Positions 28,361-37,820 of a stretch of 64,000 nucleotides of DNA are shown piece by piece. The notes under the pieces are model-generated. The model saw nothing but the letters and a program-made list of their open reading frames with translations, was not told the origin of the DNA and searched no databases. Source of the stretch: Parabacteroides sp. FAFU027. Its GTDB lineage: Bacteria; Bacteroidota; Bacteroidia; Bacteroidales; UBA7332. Made by a program: the position numbers and the translations under genes. How positions within the stretch are numbered: position 1 is the first letter of the stretch; every line of letters starts with the position of its first letter. The stretch is taken from contig NZ_JAKZKV010000003.1 of NCBI RefSeq assembly GCF_022808675.1, forward strand, positions 62,001 to 126,000. The letters are read 5' to 3'.

Positions 28361-31300
28361 ATGAAAAAAATCACATTGATCCTGTCAGTAATCCTTATCT
28401 GTTTTATGTCAATGACATTGCGTGCAGAGGATGATCTTAAAAGGAATTTCCAAACGCCACCGGAATCAGCAAAACCATGGGTATTCTGGTACTGGATGCA
28501 GGCAGCCGTGACCAAAGAGGCCATTACCGCCGATCTGGAATCGCTTAAGCAAAACGGCATCGCTGGTGTTTACCTGATGCCGATCTATGGCAAGACTGAT
28601 CCGCCGTTAATTGCGCATCCGATTGAGCAGTTGACTCCCGAATGGTGGCAGATGGTGAAGTTCTCCATGACCGAAGCTGACCGCTTGGGGCTGAAAGTGG
28701 CCATGCACGTGAGTGATGGTTTCGCATTGGCCGGTGGTCCGTGGATTACTCCGGAGCTCTCGATGCAAAAGGTTGTTTCATCGAAGACCTTCATCGTCGG
28801 TGGTAAGCCTATCCGTAAAGCCCTTGCACAGCCCGAGACTATTGAAAACTATTATAAAGACATTGCGGTCTATGCCTATCCGACTCCTACTAAAGCGACT
28901 CAGACTACCCTGAACGTCATACCGAAAGTAACGACAAGCGTGGCTGATGCTGATGCATCTTTTTTAGTAAAAGAAGGCAATAAAGAGACCTTCAAAGGTG
29001 GCACCTCATGTTGGATTCAATACGCTTTCGAGAAACCGTTCACCTGTCGTCAGGTGAAGATATTTACCGGAGGAAATAACTATCAGGCACAGCGCCCGAC
29101 CATCCAGGTGAGTGATGATGGCAAAACTTTCCGTACCATTGCCCGTTTGCAGGCACCCCGTCACGGCTGGCAGGATACCGATGCCGACAATACCTATGCA
29201 ATACCTTCGACTACGGCCAAATATTTCCGCTTTGTATATGATGTGAACGGCACTGAACCCGGTTCTGAAGACCTGGATGCTGCTAAGTGGAAACCGACTA
29301 TCAAGCTGAAAGGCATAATGCTCTCAGGTGAACCTGTCATTCACCAATATGAAGGAAAAGCCGGTGAGATCTGGCGCGTGGCTTCCCGTACTACTTCGGC
29401 TCAATTGCCCGATTCGTTGTGCGTGCCGGTGAGTAAACTGATTGATATTTCCGCTTTTGTAAAAGACGGAGTCCTTGACTGGAAAGCTCCTGCGGGCAAC
29501 TGGACTATCCTCCGCATCGGCCACACCTCTACCGGCCATACCAATGCGACCGGTGGTGGCGGTAAAGGTCTCGAATGTGATAAATTCAATCCCGATGCCA
29601 TCCGTCTGCAATTTGACAAATGGTACGGAGAAGCGGCTCGCGTTGCGGGACCGGAGCTTGCCAAACGGGTATTATCTATCTTCCATGTCGATAGTTGGGA
29701 ATGTGGTAGTCAGAACTGGTCTCCTTATTTCCGTGAAGAGTTTAAGAAACGTCGTGGTTATGATATTTACAATTATCTGCCGGTGATGGCGGGTGTTCCT
29801 GTCGGTAGTGCAGAGTTGTCGGAGAATGTGCTGAACGATGTTCGTCAAACCATAGCCGAACTCATTGTCGATATATTTTATGTGACGTTGAAACAAGAAT
29901 CCGCAAAACTGGGCGTTGCTTTCACAGCCGAAAGCGTTTGTCCGACGATGACCAGCGATGGCATGCTGCATTACGATAAAGTAGATGTGCCAATGGGTGA
30001 ATTTTGGCTCAATAGTCCGACTCATGATAAGCCCAACGATATGCTCGATGCCATTTCCGGCGCTCATATTTATGGCAAAAAAATAATTCAGGCGGAAGGT
30101 TTTACCGAATTGCGCCTCGAATGGAACGAATATCCTGCCATGCTGAAGGCTTTGCAGGACCGCAATTACGCTTTGGGCGTAAATAAACTGGTCTATCACG
30201 TGTCGATGCTCAATCCGTGGCCGGATCGTAAGCCGGGGATGACACTCGGAGGCGTTGGTCTTTGCTTTCAACGTGACCAAGTCTGGTGGAAGCCGGGCAA
30301 AGCATGGGTGGATTATGCCTCCCGTTGCCAGACGTTGCTGCAAACCGGTGATCCTGTAGTCGATATTGCTGTATTTACCGGTGAAAACACACCAAGAAGA
30401 TCATTATTGCCTGATCGTTTGGTAAGCTTGTTGCCGGGTATTTTCGGTGCTGATCGGGTAGCTGCGGAGAAAGTCCGTCTGGCTAATGTCGGTCAGCCGC
30501 AACGCATTCGTCCTGTAGGGGTTGGTCATTCCGCTAATATGGCCGATCCGGAGAACTGGACCGATCCGTTGCGTGGTTATGCTTACGACTCGTTCAACAA
30601 AGATGCGCTGCTTCGCCTGGCTACCGTGAAGGATGGCAAGATTGTTTTGCCGGGCAGTGCTTCTTACAGCGTATTGGTAGTTCCGGGCGCTCATCCGATG
30701 AATCCTGATTCCGATTATATGTCTGTCGAGGTGGCGCAAAAGCTGCTCCAGTTAAAGAAAGAGGGCGCTACGATTCTCTTTGGAGCGACTCCGAAATTTG
30801 TTCTCAATGGATTGAATCCGGCAAAAGATGATGTTGAGTTACGTGCAGCGATTGCTCAGTTAACTTCGGGTAATGTTGGCAAAGACAAACTGCTTGCTTT
30901 ACCTTATACCGATAATACATTTGACAAAATCAATCTTCCACAGGATGTAATTGCTCATGAAGGCGGTTCTTCTGTTCAGGCTCAGAAAATTGCCTGGACC
31001 CACCGCCGTGATAAAGACACAGATATTTACTTTATCTCCAACCAGCAAGAGAAAGCACGCACATTGAATCTCTCATTGCGTGTTGCAGGTAAAGTGCCGG
31101 AACTTTTTGATGCTGTGACTGGTGAAAATGCCGATGCTGCGGAGTGGAAGTTTGAATACGGTCGCACTCTGTTGCCGATTAAGCTAGATGCCAGTGGTTC
31201 TATCTTCATTGTACTGCGTCGCAAGGCTGATGCGGGACAAACGGCTGCTATTGCTCCTGCTCCAAAAGCACCTGTAGAGCAACCGATCACCGGTAACTGG

Positions 31301-31756
31301 CAAGTGACCTTCGATTCAACGTTGGGTGGCCCGAAAGCTCCGGTGACATTCACCGCATTGACCGACTGGAGCCTGCATGCTGACAGCTGTATCCGTTATT
31401 ACTCGGGAGCGGCTTGCTATGCGATCTCATTTACCCATAAAGTGAAGGTGAAAGCCGGCGAAAAACTGTTTCTCGATCTCGGTGAGGTGAATAATATTGC
31501 ATCTGTAAAAGTAAATGGCATAGATTGCGGCGTTGCCTGGACTGCTCCTTACCGGGTAGATATCACCCGTGCGGTACAAAAAGGTAAAAACGCTCTGGAA
31601 ATCGAAGTAACCAACACCTGGACCAACCGGATGATTGGAGATCAACGTCTGCCGGAAGCTCTGCGTATTGCCAAAACTAATGCTGCTTTCCGTCTTGAAG
31701 GCAAACCGCTGCTCAAAGCGGGGCTCACCGGAATAGTAAAACTGATTAAAGAGTAA
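28361..31756 (+). CDS. GH106 alpha-L-rhamnosidase
   Basis: 1131 residues, signal peptide MKKITLILSVILICFMSMTL. The family N-terminus follows: FQTPPESAKPWVFWYWMQAA and GIAGVYLMPIYG, a barrel carrying ESVCPTMTSDG and FHVDSWECGSQNWSP, and a C-terminal galactose-binding-like domain (about 985-1131, ending NTWTNRMIGDQRLPEALR). GH106 enzymes release alpha-L-rhamnose from rhamnogalacturonan I and II in Bacteroides. Periplasmic action is likely. It lies 300 bp after GH2 on the same strand. Confidence 0.93.
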   Translation: MKKITLILSVILICFMSMTLRAEDDLKRNFQTPPESAKPWVFWYWMQAAVTKEAITADLESLKQNGIAGVYLMPIYGKTDPPLIAHPIEQLTPEWWQMVKFSMTEADRLGLKVAMHVSDGFALAGGPWITPELSMQKVVSSKTFIVGGKPIRKALAQPETIENYYKDIAVYAYPTPTKATQTTLNVIPKVTTSVADADASFLVKEGNKETFKGGTSCWIQYAFEKPFTCRQVKIFTGGNNYQAQRPTIQVSDDGKTFRTIARLQAPRHGWQDTDADNTYAIPSTTAKYFRFVYDVNGTEPGSEDLDAAKWKPTIKLKGIMLSGEPVIHQYEGKAGEIWRVASRTTSAQLPDSLCVPVSKLIDISAFVKDGVLDWKAPAGNWTILRIGHTSTGHTNATGGGGKGLECDKFNPDAIRLQFDKWYGEAARVAGPELAKRVLSIFHVDSWECGSQNWSPYFREEFKKRRGYDIYNYLPVMAGVPVGSAELSENVLNDVRQTIAELIVDIFYVTLKQESAKLGVAFTAESVCPTMTSDGMLHYDKVDVPMGEFWLNSPTHDKPNDMLDAISGAHIYGKKIIQAEGFTELRLEWNEYPAMLKALQDRNYALGVNKLVYHVSMLNPWPDRKPGMTLGGVGLCFQRDQVWWKPGKAWVDYASRCQTLLQTGDPVVDIAVFTGENTPRRSLLPDRLVSLLPGIFGADRVAAEKVRLANVGQPQRIRPVGVGHSANMADPENWTDPLRGYAYDSFNKDALLRLATVKDGKIVLPGSASYSVLVVPGAHPMNPDSDYMSVEVAQKLLQLKKEGATILFGATPKFVLNGLNPAKDDVELRAAIAQLTSGNVGKDKLLALPYTDNTFDKINLPQDVIAHEGGSSVQAQKIAWTHRRDKDTDIYFISNQQEKARTLNLSLRVAGKVPELFDAVTGENADAAEWKFEYGRTLLPIKLDASGSIFIVLRRKADAGQTAAIAPAPKAPVEQPITGNWQVTFDSTLGGPKAPVTFTALTDWSLHADSCIRYYSGAACYAISFTHKVKVKAGEKLFLDLGEVNNIASVKVNGIDCGVAWTAPYRVDITRAVQKGKNALEIEVTNTWTNRMIGDQRLPEALRIAKTNAAFRLEGKPLLKAGLTGIVKLIKE

Positions 31757-31822
31757 AGATTTTAGACAAAAGACAGAAGACCTAAAGATATGATTTGCTT
31801 ATAGGAGAACAAACCTTCAGAC

Positions 31823-31918
31823 TGTCATCCCGTGCTTGACACGGGATCTCAAAATCGCAGAATTTCATTTATTGATCTTTATCAAGTTGAGAGATCCCGC
31901 ATCAAGTGCGGGTTGACA
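31823..31918. repeat. Inverted pair of 28-bp palindromic elements
   Basis: The left copy (31823-31850: TGTCATCCCGTGCTTGACAC then GGGATCTC) and right copy (31891-31918: GAGATCCCGCATCAAGTGCG then GGTTGACA) are inverted near-copies 40 bp apart; each also contains an internal CCCG...CGGG hairpin. It lies between GH106 and the URO-D-like gene. The form is that of a REP or BIME element. Confidence 0.75.
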
Positions 31919-32003
31919 ATTCGAATATTTCGATCGTAAATTTGTCTTTATGCTGTTACATCAATCTCAAACCGAATTCAAAATATACTAGCACAATAAC
32001 CCC

Positions 32004-33062
32004 ATGAACCAAACCCTGTTACCCGTTGACATTGTCCTTGCCCCGGAGTGGTGGGCAAAAAACACCGAACTTACGTTTGACCGTGACTTCTTCTTTCACC
32101 CCTTGAAACGTGTCGAATCCGAGCAGCGCATGGAGAAAGAACTCTATGCCCGTTGGGGAAAATACGGCCTCGGAGAGCATCATGCAGAGAAACGCCCTGA
32201 AGTGGGAGCCGTCCACCTGGCTGCGGGCTACCTGCTGTCTGAGATGCTCGGCTGTGAGGTAAACTATTCCGAAAATCATCCGCCACAGGTACTGGCAGCC
32301 AATCGAGAAGATTACGCAGTAGATGTCGATGCAGCGTTTCACTCTCCCGCTTACAAGGAGTTTGTCAAGCTTACCGAATCGCTCAAGCAGACTTACGGTC
32401 ACCTGACCGGTGATGTCAACTTCGGCGGTGTGCTTAACATCGCGCTCGACCTCTTTGGTCAAAACCTTTTCATGGGAATGATGCTGCAACCGGATGATGT
32501 GAAAGTTGCTTTCAATAACATTGCTTCGGTGATTGACCGTTTTACCGGCAGTGTCTTTGCCGAAACCGGTTCGACCTCCATCTCTGTCACCCGCCTGGTA
32601 CGTCATTTGGCCAAACCGGTATTCTTACACTCAGAATGTTCGCATACGATGATCTCGACCGAAGATTACGATGCGTTGCTAAAAGAGTATGATGTAAACT
32701 GGAATCAATCGAAGAGTCCTTTCGGCATCCACTATTGCGGCAACGACCCACACCGTTATGCGGAGACTTTTGCCTCTTTGCCTCACCTTGACTTCCTCGA
32801 TCTCGGCTGGGGTGGTGATGTGAAACAACTTCGTGCTCAATTGCCCAATACGTTCTTTAGCCTGCGCCTGAGTCCGGTGGAGATTGTCAACCAATCCAAC
32901 GACGAGATTCGTGAAACCATTACGCGTCTCGTTACCGAATCGGCTAATCCTTATCTGACCGGTGTCTGCTGCATCAATATGGATGACCAGGTTTCGGATG
33001 ATAAGATCGAAACCATCCTGCAAACAGTGGCTGACCTGAGAGCTGAGGTTCTTGCGAAATAA
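32004..33062 (+). CDS. Uroporphyrinogen decarboxylase (URO-D) superfamily protein
   Basis: 352 residues with a URO-D/methyltransferase-like barrel: early WGKYGLGEHHAEKRPEVGAV, central GDVNFGGVLNIALDLFGQNL, then VFLHSECSHTMIST, FGIHYCGNDPHRYAETFASL and LDFLDLGWGGDVKQLRAQLP. The His/Cys residues in HSECSH and HYCGN could bind zinc, as in corrinoid-linked methyltransferases, while true HemE motifs are absent. The position in a run of rhamnogalacturonan hydrolases suggests a sugar-linked role (for example demethylation or a decarboxylase-like step) rather than haem synthesis. No corrinoid protein gene is near. Confidence 0.75.
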   Translation: MNQTLLPVDIVLAPEWWAKNTELTFDRDFFFHPLKRVESEQRMEKELYARWGKYGLGEHHAEKRPEVGAVHLAAGYLLSEMLGCEVNYSENHPPQVLAANREDYAVDVDAAFHSPAYKEFVKLTESLKQTYGHLTGDVNFGGVLNIALDLFGQNLFMGMMLQPDDVKVAFNNIASVIDRFTGSVFAETGSTSISVTRLVRHLAKPVFLHSECSHTMISTEDYDALLKEYDVNWNQSKSPFGIHYCGNDPHRYAETFASLPHLDFLDLGWGGDVKQLRAQLPNTFFSLRLSPVEIVNQSNDEIRETITRLVTESANPYLTGVCCINMDDQVSDDKIETILQTVADLRAEVLAK

Positions 33063-33082
33063 ATTCTGTTTGAACAGATACG

Positions 33083-33128
33083 AAAAGAAAAGGAGTTGAA
33101 GATTGCGGTCTTCAACTCCTTTTCTTTT
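33083..33128. terminator. Bidirectional terminator between convergent genes
   Basis: Perfect 20-bp arms (33083-33102 and 33109-33128) around a 6-nt loop, with A-rich left and T-rich right ends, so it can end transcription from both the URO-D-like gene (plus) and the MORN-like gene (minus). Confidence 0.92.
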
Positions 33129-33138
33129 CTATAGTATG

Positions 33139-34230
33139 TCATTTTGGGGAACTCCCAAAATCTTCAATTTTAATCACTTTTCCTGCTTTATCATAAGTCT
33201 TCCAACAACCAGATTTACTATTATTAGTGTAATAACCTCTTATTCTAATCTCACCATTCGGAAAATATTCTTCATAAAGACCGTTATTAACTCTGTATCC
33301 GGGATTTCGACTACACATATAAGGAACTTCACCATTATAATATGATCTAAAATGAAGTTGACCTGTAGGAAAAAACTCATCTTCCCTTCTTAAAGTAAAT
33401 AATTTATCGTAGTATGTTTTGGTCAAGATATTACCCAGACTATCATATTGGACCCATATACCAATAGGCAAAGTAGCTTCTCCCATACACATCCTTTTAT
33501 GGAATGATTTTATATATTCTAGCTCTTTTCTACCAACTGATTTGGCATAATAATTCAACGATTTGAGTTGTCCATTTCTATAATATGACTTCCATGTACC
33601 TATCTGATAATCGTTCATATAATATCCTACTTGCTCGATCTTTCCATTTGGGTAATAATCAATACTTAGACCATTTCGAATATTATTATGGTAATTGCAT
33701 AAGTGATCAATTGCCCCGTTGCGATAGTAATTAATTACTTGTCCTTCATATTTACCACTCTTATAATATGATTTGCTTCTTATTGTATTATAATTCCACC
33801 ATGTATAATGATAACCTTCTTCTTTTCCATTAACATATGTTAGACATTCCTCTAGTTCTCCATTTTCATTCCAAAATGTTACAGGTCCATGTTCTAATCC
33901 ATGTTCGTAAATTCGTGTTTCTTTTAGCTTCCCATTTGGAGCGTAAAAATGAAATAAACCTTCCGGTTTTTTGTTTCGATATTTTCCGGTAAATGCTATG
34001 ATGCTATCCTTATATATTCCAATATAAGTTCCATCGATAATATTGGAATCAGGTGTTATATCGACGTATTGATTCGTATCAAATATTATCGGGAATATTC
34101 TATTTTCAGCAAATTTTCTAAGATCAATATTTGAACGTTTATTCTTTTCTTTAGAGATATTTCGCTTGTTAGAGTTGTTGCAGGAAATAGAGCTAATTAT
34201 GAGTATCACAATAAATATTACTTGTTTCAT
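33139..34230 (-). CDS. MORN/YwqK-type repeat lipoprotein
   Basis: 363 residues, lipoprotein signal MKQVIFIVILIISSISC. From about residue 70 to the end it is a chain of 20-25-residue units of the form G.Y..YY.NG.I (for example GQVINYYRNGAI, GLSIDYYPNGKIEQ, GTWKSYYRNGQLKS). This is the MORN-variant repeat found in proteins annotated as YwqK-like antitoxins, though in Bacteroidetes such lipoproteins are usually just envelope proteins of unknown role. AT-rich coding sequence compared with neighbours. No toxin gene is adjacent. Confidence 0.8.
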   Translation of the reverse strand: MKQVIFIVILIISSISCNNSNKRNISKEKNKRSNIDLRKFAENRIFPIIFDTNQYVDITPDSNIIDGTYIGIYKDSIIAFTGKYRNKKPEGLFHFYAPNGKLKETRIYEHGLEHGPVTFWNENGELEECLTYVNGKEEGYHYTWWNYNTIRSKSYYKSGKYEGQVINYYRNGAIDHLCNYHNNIRNGLSIDYYPNGKIEQVGYYMNDYQIGTWKSYYRNGQLKSLNYYAKSVGRKELEYIKSFHKRMCMGEATLPIGIWVQYDSLGNILTKTYYDKLFTLRREDEFFPTGQLHFRSYYNGEVPYMCSRNPGYRVNNGLYEEYFPNGEIRIRGYYTNNSKSGCWKTYDKAGKVIKIEDFGSSPK

Positions 34231-34293
34231 TTTATGCCATTTATCGAGTATAAGTGAGAGGTTATTCTTATTAGATTGTTAGTAATTGTATTT

Positions 34294-34788
34294 TCATTTC
34301 CCCTTCTCCACCATCTTCAATCCCATTACCAACCGATTAATCGTCTGCGCCATTCGTTCGATTTGCAGATCTTCCCGCTTGGCCGAACTGATCCAATCGA
34401 TATAGGCCTGTTGTTCATTGTCTGTGAGTTGGTCAAAGAATCTCCGGGCATCGGGTTCATCTTCCAGACAGAGGCGCAGGTTTTCCGGTATTTCGAGGGG
34501 AATTTCTTCGGCATAAAGTATGACATGTACGGAATCACCCGCTTCTTTCTTAATCTTCTTCCTGATTTCGGCTTTCACGGGCAGAAAGAGCATACCGTTT
34601 CCCATCGGCATCAGGTGATAATTGCTGAATTCGTAACTATCAATGCAACCTCTTACCTTTACCCAGTTGAACCACGACTTCTTATCGGGTGCGATTTCAG
34701 GAATAGCGGCATAGGTCCAGCCGCCTTTCCCGGGAAATTTCTCCAGGATATAGTTATTATCGGTCAGAAGTTTGAATTGTTCATCCAT
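34294..34788 (-). CDS. DUF1905 / YdeI-OmdA family protein
   Basis: 164 residues. The N-terminal DUF1905 domain (about 1-95, GGWTYAAIPEI, VKVRGCIDSYEFSNYHLMP) is followed by a YdeI/OmpD-associated helical region (about 105-164, DARRFFDQLTDNEQQAYIDW). Family members are cytoplasmic, linked to bacteriocin or peptide protection in a few cases, otherwise unknown. The 13-bp gap to the SRPBCC gene suggests a two-gene operon. Confidence 0.85.
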   Translation of the reverse strand: MDEQFKLLTDNNYILEKFPGKGGWTYAAIPEIAPDKKSWFNWVKVRGCIDSYEFSNYHLMPMGNGMLFLPVKAEIRKKIKKEAGDSVHVILYAEEIPLEIPENLRLCLEDEPDARRFFDQLTDNEQQAYIDWISSAKREDLQIERMAQTINRLVMGLKMVEKGK

Positions 34789-34801
34789 ATCATACGCTTG
34801 A

Positions 34802-35341
34802 TTACGATTCCAGTACCTTTTTCAGATTATCGAGACCAGTTTGCAGGTCTTTCCCTAACAACTGCTCCATATTCATCATAAGCAGCATCACATTTTGGGG
34901 ATAACCCATCCTTCCGTCAAATCCCCAGCAGACTTTCGTCTCATTTTCAGAGACAGATTCGATAAGCATATACACCCGGCTGGTAGAGCGGAACGGTTTA
35001 AGAAACCGCAATTCCCAGTCAATGCTCTTGCCCTCATTCAGGGCATGAATTTCCTGCTCACCGACACCCACTTTTTTAACTTTGCTGTTCCATTTCATGA
35101 TGGCTCCTACTGTGCCATCTGTACCCAGATACTCGCGCTGCATATTTACATCCATTTTTGACCAGACGGTGTAGAATTCCTGGTTTTTCAATAGCTTGAC
35201 ATAGTCAAACACCTCATCTTTCGGACGTTTGATGATGACGGTGCGCTCCACGACATACTCTTTGCGCGAGAAAAGAGCAATAATATACACCAATGCTACA
35301 AGGCTGAGCAATACGGCCAGGATAATTTGTAATGCAAACAT
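34802..35341 (-). CDS. SRPBCC-family protein with membrane anchor
   Basis: 179 residues. One N-terminal membrane helix (MFALQIILAVLLSLVALVYI) then a START-like SRPBCC domain starting YVVERTVIIKRPKDEVFDYV and ending with helix QLLGKDLQTGLDNLKKVLES. Such proteins bind hydrophobic ligands in a helix-grip fold, but the ligand is not predictable. Paired with the YdeI-like gene downstream. Confidence 0.88.
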   Translation of the reverse strand: MFALQIILAVLLSLVALVYIIALFSRKEYVVERTVIIKRPKDEVFDYVKLLKNQEFYTVWSKMDVNMQREYLGTDGTVGAIMKWNSKVKKVGVGEQEIHALNEGKSIDWELRFLKPFRSTSRVYMLIESVSENETKVCWGFDGRMGYPQNVMLLMMNMEQLLGKDLQTGLDNLKKVLES

Positions 35342-35462
35342 AAGATTCCGGATTTAAGGTGAATGTTTTTTGTTTTTCAGGTATCCCTTTTTGATTCAGA
35401 GGAATAGTTTAAAAACATTCAGGGAATGGGGAATGTTCGCGAATAGTCTGCTCCTATTCCAT

Positions 35463-35486
35463 CCCCCTCGATTCCAATCGAGGGGG
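35463..35486. repeat. Perfect G/C-capped palindrome
   Basis: CCCCCTCGATT-CC-AATCGAGGGGG, perfect 11-bp arms, in the gap upstream of the SRPBCC gene. It resembles the CCCCTCC...GGAGGGG palindromes at 50.5 and 54.0 kb. Confidence 0.8.
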
Positions 35487-35606
35487 AAATGTTTGATTGC
35501 TTATAGCAATCCTATTATTAAATTCAGACTCTGCATCAAAACACGATATATTGCTAACTCAATTCAATCAATAACTGATCAAAATATAAACAATCCCTTT
35601 TCATTT

Positions 35607-36617
35607 CTAAAAATGATATCCCAATCCTCCTGTAATATTAATGCCTCCTCCTTGACCATTGATAAGAAAATCACTTGTTGGATAATATTTTTCGCCAGAT
35701 TTGAAGTTGTAATTTACATTGTAATAAGTGATTCCTATTTGAAATGACCAGTCGCTAGGCATTATAGTTTCATAAAATGCTGAAATATGGAAACCTTGCT
35801 GATCTTTATATTTCCAGGTATCATCAAATCCATCTTTGATCTTACTTAATTCAAAAGTCATTTCAGGATTTAGATATAAATCCCCTCCAATCCCGATTTT
35901 CAGACGAGATGATTCTTTTTTGTTTAATGGGATCATATATAATGGAGTTATTGAAATATTTTTTCGTTCAAAATGTATCGATCCATTACTTATTGAAGGG
36001 TGTAAAAAACTACGTTTATATCCAAAGTCCAAAGCAAGTCCAAAGTTTTTTATAAACTCTAAGGTATAATTGAGACCTAAATCAAGCCCTCCTCCAAAAC
36101 TAATATATGCATCTTCTGCGGTAGTTGTGTTAACTGCAGAAGCTTTATCAAGACCAAACCCTCCACCAATATTAAATCCGATAGAATTTTGCGGTATAAA
36201 AACATCCTTCTTTGTAGGCGCTTTATTTGTAAGTTGATTTCTAATAAGCTCTTTTCGAGCCATAGCACTATCCATTAAAGTAAAAACTAATGAAGAGTCG
36301 GGCGACACCGGATTAGGACCTAACTTTATAAAGTAGGTCTTATCCTTTTGGGTTTTAAGATGGATCTCTGATAAATTGGGATTGTAGTTTTTAAAATATA
36401 AACACCCTGGCTTGACATAGAATGAATAATATGTTTTATTCTTGAGTTTTGTGATGATAGAATCCGCCATGTAAACTTTATAAGCTGGATGTTGATTCTC
36501 TAAGTTATCATTACGATAAAATACTATTCGACAGTTGTTTGTGTCGCTTGCCCATAATGCAGTAATAACTGATAATAAAATTACCGTACTAATACATTGT
36601 CGTTTCAATTGTTTCAT
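35607..36617 (-). CDS. Outer-membrane beta-barrel protein with DUF2846-like N-terminus
   Basis: 336 residues. The signal peptide (MKQLKRQCISTVILLSVITA) is followed by a small beta domain (about 25-110, NCRIVFYRNDNL ... YYSFYVKPGCLYFKNYNPN), resembling the DUF2846 fold seen on lipoproteins. A barrel region (about 135-336) with glycine-rich strands GFNIGGGFGLDKA and GGINITGGLGYHF ends in Phe. No function can be given. Low GC. Confidence 0.7.
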   Translation of the reverse strand: MKQLKRQCISTVILLSVITALWASDTNNCRIVFYRNDNLENQHPAYKVYMADSIITKLKNKTYYSFYVKPGCLYFKNYNPNLSEIHLKTQKDKTYFIKLGPNPVSPDSSLVFTLMDSAMARKELIRNQLTNKAPTKKDVFIPQNSIGFNIGGGFGLDKASAVNTTTAEDAYISFGGGLDLGLNYTLEFIKNFGLALDFGYKRSFLHPSISNGSIHFERKNISITPLYMIPLNKKESSRLKIGIGGDLYLNPEMTFELSKIKDGFDDTWKYKDQQGFHISAFYETIMPSDWSFQIGITYYNVNYNFKSGEKYYPTSDFLINGQGGGINITGGLGYHF

Positions 36618-36709
36618 AATTATATTTCTATGGTTGGTTGTTTTCTTGCTTGTATATATTTGATTTTCAATATTGAAATACTATGACTTTTGATTAACGA
36701 TCAATTCTC

Positions 36710-37210
36710 TTACCTCTTATTCAAAATACTCATATTATAAGTTGACCAATAGCTGTTCCCCACCCTTATATTCTCACGTAGCAACCCTTCAATCTCTAAT
36801 CCGCAATCCTGATAGCACTTGATGGCCGGTTGATTGAAGTCATACACGCCAAGATCGAGACGGTGCAGTCGCAAATCATCAAATCCGATATGAATCAACG
36901 CCCGGACAATGGCTTTGCCGAAGCCGCGGTTACGGTATCGCTCCTCTCCTATCAGAATGCGGCAGATGCGTGCCGATTTGTTCTTCGTGTCGATATGATT
37001 GAGTTCGGCATGACCGATCACTTCATTTGATTCGACCTCAACCACCCGATAGATTAACCGGTTTGGTGTCTTTCGGTAGATCTCCAACTGCTCATGCGTC
37101 ACCGGCCACGTGAAAACCGGACCGCTGAATTGTACCATTTCTTCTTCCGATGCAATCCAACTGATCAATCTATCGTAATCTTGTCGGTCAAAGGGTTCAA
37201 GGTGTATCAT
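36710..37210 (-). CDS. GNAT-family N-acetyltransferase (RimJ/RimL type)
   Basis: The frame is open from 37237 but MIHLEPFDRQDYDRLISW at 37210 fits the family start; 166 residues. Motifs: VEVESNEVIGHAELNHID (core strands), RICRILIGEERYRNRGFGKA (acetyl-CoA loop with RxxGxG) and NQPAIKCYQDCGLEIEGLLR near the end. It would transfer an acetyl group from acetyl-CoA to an amine, substrate unknown. Confidence 0.92.
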   Translation of the reverse strand: MIHLEPFDRQDYDRLISWIASEEEMVQFSGPVFTWPVTHEQLEIYRKTPNRLIYRVVEVESNEVIGHAELNHIDTKNKSARICRILIGEERYRNRGFGKAIVRALIHIGFDDLRLHRLDLGVYDFNQPAIKCYQDCGLEIEGLLRENIRVGNSYWSTYNMSILNKR

Positions 37211-37279
37211 TTCTAGTATATTTTTAAACACATTCAAAGAATATCCAGAATAAAATCAGTGATTTATCATTGTCAGAAA

Positions 37280-37762
37280 TTACATTCCACAAATACCAAT
37301 GAATCGTTTTACAATTTTACATTGGTCATTTTCAACAATTATTATTCCTTCCATCTGAGTCGCTTCGTCTCCAATGTATTTTTTCTTTTTCACTTTAATT
37401 GTAAGCCTAAGCTTGTTTTTGGTGTAATAGAAATTATTGTTCTGCTTGTCATGACTTATTAGATTAAACATTTCCAGTTTATTGTTTATCGATACATAAG
37501 CACTATTAGCAAGATTATTCACACAGATATAGACTTCTTTATCCATGTCTTTTTTTGAAAGACTAAAAAAGCAGCCACCTCCTTCTTCCATCTCTTTGGG
37601 CAATTTTGTAAATGTATCTACACTAAACTGTCCTAATTTATTATTGACGGAAATGTTATTTGCTTTTGGTGCTTTAGATGGACTATTTTGTTGATTACTA
37701 CTATTTAGAGATATGTTTAGGACAAATATTGCAACTAATAATATCAAAATCCGATGTTTCAT
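37280..37762 (-). CDS. Hypothetical secreted protein
   Basis: 160 residues with a signal peptide (MKHRILILLVAIFVLNISLN) and a mature part including EEGGGCFFSLSKKDMDKEVY and a final IGICGM. Several Bacteroidetes proteins share the EGGGC-FSLS pattern as far as I recall, but no function is known. AT-rich, no obvious partner. The cysteines of GGGC and GICG could pair in the periplasm. Confidence 0.65.
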   Translation of the reverse strand: MKHRILILLVAIFVLNISLNSSNQQNSPSKAPKANNISVNNKLGQFSVDTFTKLPKEMEEGGGCFFSLSKKDMDKEVYICVNNLANSAYVSINNKLEMFNLISHDKQNNNFYYTKNKLRLTIKVKKKKYIGDEATQMEGIIIVENDQCKIVKRFIGICGM

Positions 37763-37820
37763 TATTATTCTTTTGTTTGATTACTTGTTACAAGCAGAAT
37801 TCAATTAATCCTGCACTAAT

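Noticed and set aside
33139-34230. Toxin-antitoxin function for the YwqK-type repeat protein
   Set aside because: It is a lipoprotein with no toxin gene next to it; the antitoxin label comes only from automated naming of the repeat.
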